DNA of 8,273 nucleotides, taken from contig RGVT01000103.1 in the NCBI GenBank assembly GCA_010027105.1, positions 1 through 8,273 of the forward strand. Reading direction: 5' to 3'. Both the position numbers and the translations under genes were made by a program. Shown here one piece after another: positions 1-3,918 of this stretch. The number at the start of each line of letters is the position of its first letter. Positions within the stretch are counted from its first letter, which is position 1. The stretch comes from Planctomycetia bacterium (GTDB lineage Bacteria > Planctomycetota > Planctomycetia > Pirellulales > UBA1268). Below the pieces are notes generated by a model. The model saw only the letters and a list, made by a program, of their open reading frames with translations, was not told where the DNA came from and made no database searches.

Positions 1-985
1 GCGGCCGACGTCGGCCGCCCGGCTCGTGCCGCGGTGCACGGTCCGTGCCGACATGGGCCAGCGCGTCGCGACGCAGGGCGTCGATTTCGGTCCAGGAGAG
101 CGGCCGGTGCTGTCCCGGGAGCAGTCCGCCGAGCGACAGCGGCCCCACGGCCACACGCTTGAGCTGGTGCACCTTGTGGCCGAGGTGCGCGAGCATTCGG
201 CGGATCTCGCGGTTTTTCCCCTCGTCGAGCACCATCTCCAGGACGGCGCTCTGCTTGTGCTGCGACTTGAGCGTCACGTGCTCGACACGGGCTGTGCCCT
301 CGGCGAGCCGGACGCCCCGGCGCAGCGTGTCGAGCGTTTCCGGTGTCGGCACGCCGGCGACCTGCACGAGGTACTTCTTTTCGACGCCGTACCGTGGATG
401 GGCGAGCAGGTTCGCGAGTTCGCCGTCGTTCGTGACGAGGATCAGCCCCTCGCTCATCCGGTCGAGCCGGCCGATCGCGAACAGCCGCTGGTCGCCGGGA
501 ACCATATCGACGACCCGGGGCCGGCCGGAGGGATCGTAGTTCGTCGTGACCACGCCCACCGGCTTGTTGAGCAGGAACACGACCCGCCTTGGGTCGGGCA
601 GCCGCTCGCCGTCGACTCGGATCTCCTGCCGCCGGGGATCGACGCGGCTGCCGAGCAGCGTGACGGTCTTTCGATCCACCTCGACGCGGCCCGACGTGAT
701 CAGCTCCTCGCAGCTCCGGCGGCTGCCGAGCCCGGCGGCGGCCAGCACCTTCTGGAGCCGCTCGAGACCGTCGTCCTGTCCGCGGGGCAGGCCGCGGCCC
801 CGGCCGGCGGTCGGGTAGGCCGGTGGCGCGACTGGGCCGCGGCGCGACGTGATGCGCGACGAACGGGCCGTCACGCGCGACGAACGGCGGGAGGAATCCG
901 ACGGGGGCACGGGAGGGCATCCAGGGCTGCACGGGGAAGACACGTGGCGCCCGCTGGCCGCGGCGGGACCACGTGCCGTGATCAT
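1..985 (-). CDS. RsuA/RluB-family rRNA pseudouridine synthase (3'-truncated by window edge)
   Basis: This enzyme isomerises a specific uridine of ribosomal RNA to pseudouridine in the cytoplasm. Reading the minus strand from the ATG at 985 gives 328 residues with no stop before the left edge. Residues about 74-125 form an S4 RNA-binding domain, beginning LERLQKVLAAAGLGSRRSCE. The catalytic motif GRLDRMSEGLILVTNDG follows, with the nucleophilic Asp at about residue 175. The family's C-terminal motif is also present (LDEGKNREIRRMLAHLGHKV). Family members usually start just before the S4 domain. Here about 73 extra Ser/Arg/Pro-rich residues precede it, and no clear Shine-Dalgarno supports the ATG. 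GTG codons at 910 or 874 are alternative starts. The gene lies 46 bp after the lipoprotein gene and is probably cotranscribed with it. I cannot separate RluB, RsuA or RluE/F specificity. The domain assignment is firm; the start is not. Confidence 0.93.
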   Translation of the reverse strand, partial: MITARGPAAASGRHVSSPCSPGCPPVPPSDSSRRSSRVTARSSRITSRRGPVAPPAYPTAGRGRGLPRGQDDGLERLQKVLAAAGLGSRRSCEELITSGRVEVDRKTVTLLGSRVDPRRQEIRVDGERLPDPRRVVFLLNKPVGVVTTNYDPSGRPRVVDMVPGDQRLFAIGRLDRMSEGLILVTNDGELANLLAHPRYGVEKKYLVQVAGVPTPETLDTLRRGVRLAEGTARVEHVTLKSQHKQSAVLEMVLDEGKNREIRRMLAHLGHKVHQLKRVAVGPLSLGGLLPGQHRPLSWTEIDALRRDALAHVGTDRAPRHEPGGRRRP

Positions 986-1031
986 ACACGCAGCGGCGCC
1001 GGGGCGACGACGGGCCGCGGCTCGCGGTGGT

Positions 1032-1292
1032 TCACCGGTCGGGCGACCACCACCGGGCCCGCTTCACCTCGGGCACCGGCTCCAGGAAGTCACGGGGCCT
1101 GGCCCCGTCCATGAGCGAGAGCCGCAGCTGCGACGGCGCGATGTCGTCCTGCAGGTACGGGTCGAACCGAACCGCCTTGCGCCGCTGGTTGGCCGCCGGC
1201 CCGGGTTCGAGCCACTGCGGCGTGCCGAGCGACGCGCAGCCGGCGAGCGGCAGCAGGAGCAGCAACGCGGCGCTGGCAAACCGGGGGGGCAT
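1032..1292 (-). CDS. Small putative lipoprotein, 86 aa
   Basis: This is a short secreted protein of unknown function. It begins MPPRFASAALLLLLPLAGC: a basic start, a run of leucines and a lipobox L-A-G-C with the lipidated Cys at residue 19. Signal peptidase II would leave about 68 residues anchored to a membrane. The mature part is polar and has no catalytic motif I know. It contains RFDPYLQDD and ends with a Pro/Arg-rich stretch (RPRDFLEPVPEVKRARW). From memory this resembles short 'membrane or secreted' proteins of planctomycetes with a similar DPYP...RPR.F..P.PE pattern, but I could not check it. No strong Shine-Dalgarno is visible before the ATG. It is followed after 46 bp by the pseudouridine synthase on the same strand. 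The signal peptide and lipobox make a real gene likely. Confidence 0.75.
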   Translation of the reverse strand: MPPRFASAALLLLLPLAGCASLGTPQWLEPGPAANQRRKAVRFDPYLQDDIAPSQLRLSLMDGARPRDFLEPVPEVKRARWWSPDR

Positions 1293-1506
1293 GCACGGAC
1301 TCTAGGAGCCCTCCCGGGCACGGCCAAGGGCGGTTTCCCTCTCGAAACCGACGAGAGCTCGTTTCGTAGCGTCGAGCGGCGGCTTCGGGGCGGCAAAAGT
1401 CTCGTCGCGTGGGCCGGGGCGGCCCGAGGCTCCTCGAGCGTTCGCCGATCCCTCGCCCATGCCCCCAGACTTTCCAACCCGTCGCTGCCGACATTCCACG
1501 CACGGT
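1293..1506. other. Non-coding gap between manA-like gene and lipoprotein gene
   Basis: No convincing gene lies in these 214 bases. Both flanking genes are on the minus strand, so this stretch should hold the 3' end of the isomerase transcript and possibly a promoter for the lipoprotein. Two adjacent hairpins are visible at 1331-1350 and 1351-1362. No promoter with both hexamers well matched was found; a weak minus-strand TACGAA sits near 1367-1372 without a good -35. Confidence 0.6.
1331..1362 (-). terminator. Two tandem hairpins, possible 3' end of the isomerase transcript
   Basis: CGGTTTC (1331-1337) and GAAACCG (1344-1350) form a perfect 7-bp stem with a 6-base loop. It abuts ACGAG/CTCGT at 1351-1355 and 1358-1362. 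There is no T-run on either side, so intrinsic termination is uncertain; a processing or stabilising role is equally possible. It lies about 145 bp beyond the isomerase stop. Confidence 0.25.
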
Positions 1507-2478
1507 CTACGGCAGGGCGACGTGGAGAAGCTTGGCGTTCTGGCCCGCCGCCACCGTCACCACCTGCCGGCCGATCGCCGCCGGCAGGAGGAGCGTCCGC
1601 CCCCTGCCCACGGCGGGCAGGTGCCAGCGCCCTTCCAGGATCACCGTCCCCTCGAGGACCGCGAGCACGTGGCAGGCGTCGTCGCCACCGATCTCCCACG
1701 TCCTGGCGGGCCGCACCTCGTCGAACGTGAAGAACGCGCACGTCACGAGCCGGTCCACGGCCGGATCGACGGTGTGCTGCGGCACCACCGGCACGACCGG
1801 CCCGAAGCGGGTCACCGCCTCGACGCCCGCCTCCACGTGCAGTGGCCGCGGCAGCCCGTCAGGCCCGGCGCGGTTCCAGTCGAAGAGGCGATAGGTCACG
1901 TCGCTCGACTGCTGGATCTCGGCCACCAGGAGCCCCGATCCGATGGCGTGCACGGTTCCCGCCGGGATGAACACGCAGTCGCCGGACCGCGGCTCGAACG
2001 AGTGCAGCACCTCGGCGCATCGCCCGGCGCGGATCGCCGCGGCCAGGTCGTCGCGGCCGATGCCGGAGGCGAGCCCGGCGTAGATCCGGCTCCCCGGCTC
2101 CGCGTCAACCACGTACCAGGCCTCCGTCTTCCCCCGGTCGGGCGGTACGAGCTTCGCGGCCCGCTCGTCGTCGGGGTGCACCTGCACCGAGAGGTCGCGG
2201 CGGGCGTCGAGAAACTTGAAGAGCAACGGAAAGGCCGCGAGGCCCGCGTGCCGCCCCAGCAGGTCGTGGCCCGAACCGCGCACGAGATCGCCGAGCGTTC
2301 TTCCGGCCAGCGGCCCGGCTGCCACCACGCTCTGGTCGTCGCCCGGCCGGTCGACGAGCTCCCACGATTCGGCGAAGTCGTCGCCCGGCGGCAGGTCGCG
2401 GCCGAGCTCGGTCGCGAACCGGCGCCCGCCCCAGAGGTAGCGGCGGTAGACGGGTTCGAGCAGGAGCGGATGCATCAT
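1507..2478 (-). CDS. manA: Class I (type I cupin) mannose-6-phosphate isomerase, 323 aa
   Basis: The enzyme interconverts mannose 6-phosphate and fructose 6-phosphate, linking glycolysis to GDP-mannose and glycan synthesis; it is a cytoplasmic zinc enzyme. The length matches the short Bacillus-type form (about 315 aa). Near the N-terminus is YLWGGRRF. The zinc-site pattern is SVQVHPDD (His101), GKTEAWY (Glu119) and PAGTVHAIG (His177). The motif QQSSDVTYRLFDWNR supplies the expected active-site Arg (Arg197). The C-terminal half is a second cupin-like barrel. The frame is open 15 codons further upstream. I choose the ATG at 2478 because it overlaps the TGA of the membrane-protein gene in an ATGA junction and is preceded by GAGGGG 11 bases upstream. 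The ATG at 2475 would give the same protein minus one Met. The family call is strong; the real sugar preference is not tested by sequence. Confidence 0.95.
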   Translation of the reverse strand: MMHPLLLEPVYRRYLWGGRRFATELGRDLPPGDDFAESWELVDRPGDDQSVVAAGPLAGRTLGDLVRGSGHDLLGRHAGLAAFPLLFKFLDARRDLSVQVHPDDERAAKLVPPDRGKTEAWYVVDAEPGSRIYAGLASGIGRDDLAAAIRAGRCAEVLHSFEPRSGDCVFIPAGTVHAIGSGLLVAEIQQSSDVTYRLFDWNRAGPDGLPRPLHVEAGVEAVTRFGPVVPVVPQHTVDPAVDRLVTCAFFTFDEVRPARTWEIGGDDACHVLAVLEGTVILEGRWHLPAVGRGRTLLLPAAIGRQVVTVAAGQNAKLLHVALP

Positions 2479-2645
2479 CGCGCGGCATACCCCTCGAGGA
2501 TTCTGCCGATCCAGAAGCAGCACACGGCCGCGACGAGCATCACGAGCATCCTACCGAGGGAGATAATGTGGTTGAGTTCGAGGATGACGGCGACCACCGG
2601 GATGCCGAGGCCGAGGAGTTGCCCGAAGCGTCCGATGGCCCGCAT
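2475..2645 (-). CDS. Small membrane protein of unknown function, 56 aa
   Basis: The protein starts MRAIGRFGQLLGLGIPVVAV and ends WIGRILEGYAAR. It has two predicted membrane segments: residues about 8-24 (LLGLGIPVVAVILEL) and about 33-47 (MLVMLVAAVCCFWIG). They are joined by a short polar turn containing NHIISLGR. Its TGA (2477-2475) overlaps the ATG of the isomerase by four bases, so the two are probably translated as one coupled unit. GGGAG lies about 12 bases before the ATG at 2645. The pattern of IGRF at the start, LVMLV in the second helix and IGRILEGY at the end resembles short conserved planctomycete membrane proteins as I remember them. No function is known to me. The frame stays open further upstream, but that part is hydrophilic and overlaps the divergent promoter region, so I reject it. 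Confidence 0.75.
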   Translation of the reverse strand: MRAIGRFGQLLGLGIPVVAVILELNHIISLGRMLVMLVAAVCCFWIGRILEGYAAR

Positions 2646-2697
2646 GTGCCGAGATGGCTCCCTGATCGACGGGCACCGCATGCGCGGTGTCGGGAAA

Positions 2698-2703
2698 ATC
2701 GTA
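2698..2703 (-). promoter_or_regulatory. Possible -10 box for the membrane protein-manA unit
   Basis: On the minus strand TACGAT matches TATAAT at four of six positions. No good -35 lies at the correct spacing. The implied start would be near 2691, about 46 bases before the ATG at 2645. A perfect inverted repeat, CACCGC (2674-2679) and GCGGTG (2684-2689), lies right at that point and could be an operator or a leader hairpin. This is inference from short motifs only. Confidence 0.22.
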
Positions 2704-2750
2704 CCAGCCGGGGCCGGTTCCGTCGCGATCTCGGGAACGCCGCGCCCCGC

Positions 2751-2778
2751 TTGCCGCCGGCGGACGGAACGCAATACT
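2751..2778 (+). promoter_or_regulatory. Possible sigma70-type promoter for tpx
   Basis: TTGCCG (2751-2756) and AATACT (2773-2778) are separated by 16 bases and match the consensus hexamers at four of six positions each. Transcription would begin near 2785, leaving a 45-base leader before the tpx ATG. It is the best plus-strand candidate in the 184-bp divergent gap. No OxyR- or PerR-like operator was recognised. Confidence 0.3.
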
Positions 2779-2829
2779 GCGGCGTCGCAGATCGACGCTT
2801 CCATCCGCTCACTCGCAGGAGAAACGCAC

Positions 2830-3351
2830 ATGGCTCGGCACGGCGCAGTCACGTTCAAGGGCAACCCGCTCACGCTCGTCGGCGACGAGGTGAAGGTCGG
2901 CAGCCCGGCCCCCGATTTCGATCTCACGTCGTACGGGCCCGCCGGCATGACGCACATCACGAAGGCCGACCTTCTCGGCAAGCCCGCCTTCATCAGCGTC
3001 GTGCCCTCGCTCGACACGCCCGTCTGCCAGGTGCAGACGAAGACGTTCAACAAGCGGCTCGCCACCCTCGGCGACAAAATCACGGCGCTCACGGTGAGCC
3101 TCGACCTGCCCTTCGCGATGAACCGCTTCTGCGGTGCCGAGGAGATCAAGGCGATGAAGAGCGGCAGCGACTACATGGACCGGGCGTTCGGCACGAAGTG
3201 GGGCGTGCTCATCGACGAGCTCAAGATCCTCGCCCGCGCCGTCTTCGTGCTCGACGCCCAGGGCGTCGTGCGCTACGCCCAGGTGGTCAAGGAAGTGGCG
3301 AGCGAGCCCGACTACGACGCCGCGCTCGCCGCGCTCGAGAAGCTCGCGTAG
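2830..3351 (+). CDS. tpx: Thiol peroxidase (Tpx, atypical 2-Cys peroxiredoxin), 173 aa
   Basis: Tpx reduces hydrogen peroxide and, preferentially, alkyl hydroperoxides using thioredoxin as electron donor. The peroxidatic site is VVPSLDTPVCQVQTKTFN, with Cys66 and Thr63 in the P-x3-T-x2-C pattern. The resolving Cys101 lies in NRFCGAEEIKAM, as in atypical 2-Cys Tpx. Arg136 in ARAVFVLD is the usual conserved arginine. The N-terminus (VTFKGNPLTLVGDEVKVG) and the length (E. coli Tpx is 168 aa) fit. The ATG at 2830 is preceded by AGGAG eight bases upstream, one of the best ribosome-binding sites in the window. It stands alone on the plus strand, divergent from the membrane protein-manA unit. Its stop codon runs directly into a triple palindromic repeat. 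No targeting signal is present, so it is cytoplasmic. Confidence 0.97.
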   Translation: MARHGAVTFKGNPLTLVGDEVKVGSPAPDFDLTSYGPAGMTHITKADLLGKPAFISVVPSLDTPVCQVQTKTFNKRLATLGDKITALTVSLDLPFAMNRFCGAEEIKAMKSGSDYMDRAFGTKWGVLIDELKILARAVFVLDAQGVVRYAQVVKEVASEPDYDAALAALEKLA

Positions 3352-3443
3352 GACAGGCTTCAGCCTGTCGTGCCGCAACGTGGGACAGGCTTCAGCCTGT
3401 CGTGCCGCAACGTGGGACAGGCTTCAGCCTGTCGTGCCGCAAC
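3352..3443. repeat. Three tandem copies of a 32-bp palindromic repeat after tpx
   Basis: Units lie at 3352-3383, 3384-3415 and 3416-3443. The last lacks the four final bases, and the copies are otherwise identical. Each unit begins with the near-perfect palindrome GACAGGCTTCAGCCTGTC (8-bp arms around TC), followed by a 14-base linker containing GTGCCGCAACG. The array begins the base after the tpx stop codon, so every tpx mRNA would carry the hairpins at its 3' end. This resembles REP-type intergenic repeats. The hairpins could protect or terminate the transcript, but there is no T-run. Identical copies imply recent tandem duplication. Confidence 0.95.
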
Positions 3444-3481
3444 GGCTTCGTGCTCCCCAGACCCCGTCGCCGGACGTTCGG
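3444..3481 (+). repeat. Dispersed repeat, A module copy 1
   Basis: This copy shares 35 of 38 bases with the copy at 8162-8199. It contains CCCCGTCGCCGGACGTTC, the core found in all good copies. It follows the triple palindrome without a gap. Confidence 0.85.
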
Positions 3482-3497
3482 GTTGTTGAGCGCGCGC

Positions 3498-3537
3498 CGG
3501 CTCGTGACTGCCCGCACCCTCTCGCTTGACGTTCGCC
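3498..3537 (+). repeat. Dispersed repeat, degenerate A module copy 2
   Basis: This diverged copy aligns without gaps to 8106-8145 at 32 of 40 positions and ends in the shared GACGTTCGC. It suggests an older duplication than copy 1. Confidence 0.5.
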
Positions 3538-3673
3538 TCGGCCCTCCCGGCCTCGGCTCTCTGCGTGTCCGCTTCGCTTTCGGCATCCATGCCTGCGCTC
3601 GCTCCCACAGCCCGCGAAACCGCTCGCCATCGTGGCCTCGGGTTTCTTGGCGAACCTCCTTTCGCTCTTGATG

Positions 3674-3692
3674 GCCGGGCCTCCAGCCCGGC
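3674..3692. repeat. GC-rich hairpin (GCCGGGC / GCCCGGC)
   Basis: This is a perfect 7-bp inverted repeat with loop CTCCA. It lies in the convergent gap, and neither strand has a T-run after it. It could be a bidirectional transcript barrier or another short dispersed repeat; only one copy is in the window. Confidence 0.5.
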
Positions 3693-3710
3693 AGTGCGTA
3701 CAGTTGAGGA

Positions 3711-3742
3711 GGCTTCGGGCTCCCCAGTACCCCGGCCGCCGG
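3711..3742 (+). repeat. Dispersed repeat, partial A module copy 3
   Basis: It starts GGCTTCGGGCTCCCCAG, like the other A modules, then diverges to CCCGGCCGCCGG and runs into the B module. It looks like the left part of an A module truncated at the B junction. Confidence 0.55.
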
Positions 3743-3805
3743 CTTTAGCGACCAGCGAAGCCAGGGATGGCGCAGCGCCAGTCGCTAGGAGTGAGCGCAG
3801 CCCGG
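3740..3805 (+). repeat. Dispersed repeat, B module copy 1
   Basis: These 66 bases match the reverse complement of 8208-8273 at 65 positions; the single difference is base 3764 (G here, T in the other copy). It contains a nested inverted structure: TAGCGAC (3746-3752) pairs with GTCGCTA (3781-3787), and inside this TGGCGC (3768-3773) pairs with GCGCCA (3775-3780). Confidence 0.93.
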
Positions 3806-3807
3806 GC

Positions 3808-3832
3808 ACCGATCTGCCGCAGGCAGATTGGT
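3808..3832. repeat. Hairpin insert between B and A modules
   Basis: ACCGATCTGCC (3808-3818) and GGCAGATTGGT (3822-3832) form an 11-bp stem with one G-U or C-A type mismatch, depending on strand, and a 3-base loop. The right-edge copy of the composite repeat lacks it. It could act as a factor-dependent terminator between tpx and alaS. Confidence 0.7.
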
Positions 3833-3840
3833 CGTGCGCA

Positions 3841-3880
3841 GTGAACGTCCGGCGACGGGGTCTGGGGAGCCTGAAGCCGG
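3841..3880 (-). repeat. Dispersed repeat, A module copy 4 (inverted)
   Basis: Read on the minus strand, it matches 8160-8199 at 37 of 40 positions. Together with the B module and the hairpin insert it makes up the composite repeat of 3740-3880. It ends 38 bp before the alaS stop. Confidence 0.92.
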
Positions 3881-3918
3881 GACGCATCGAACGACCCGAA
3901 CATCCGGCGCGCACGCGC

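Larger units (their letters stand above)
3444..3918. other. Gene-free convergent region built of repeat modules
   Basis: These 475 bases separate the ends of tpx (plus) and alaS (minus). I see no credible gene. The stretch is a mosaic: A-module copies at 3444-3481, 3498-3537 and 3711-3742, a hairpin at 3674-3692, the B module at 3740-3805, another hairpin at 3808-3832 and an inverted A module at 3841-3880. The part between 3538 and 3670 is pyrimidine-rich on the plus strand and has no structure I can name. Confidence 0.7.

Noticed and set aside
26..1114. 362-codon plus-strand open frame at the left edge
   Set aside because: It is codon-aligned and antisense to the pseudouridine synthase, whose S4 and catalytic motifs are clear.
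1459..2829. Long plus-strand open frame continuous with tpx (630 codons in total)
   Set aside because: It lies antisense to the isomerase, has no family resemblance before the tpx ATG, and is explained by high GC. The tpx start at 2830 has a strong ribosome-binding site.
3352..3443. CRISPR array
   Set aside because: The units are directly adjacent with no unique spacers, each is internally palindromic, and there are no cas genes.
3360..3914. Minus-strand 184-codon open frame across the tpx-alaS gap
   Set aside because: It is composed of translated repeats (recurring DRLKPV-type peptides); this is a known kind of false gene from palindromic repeats.
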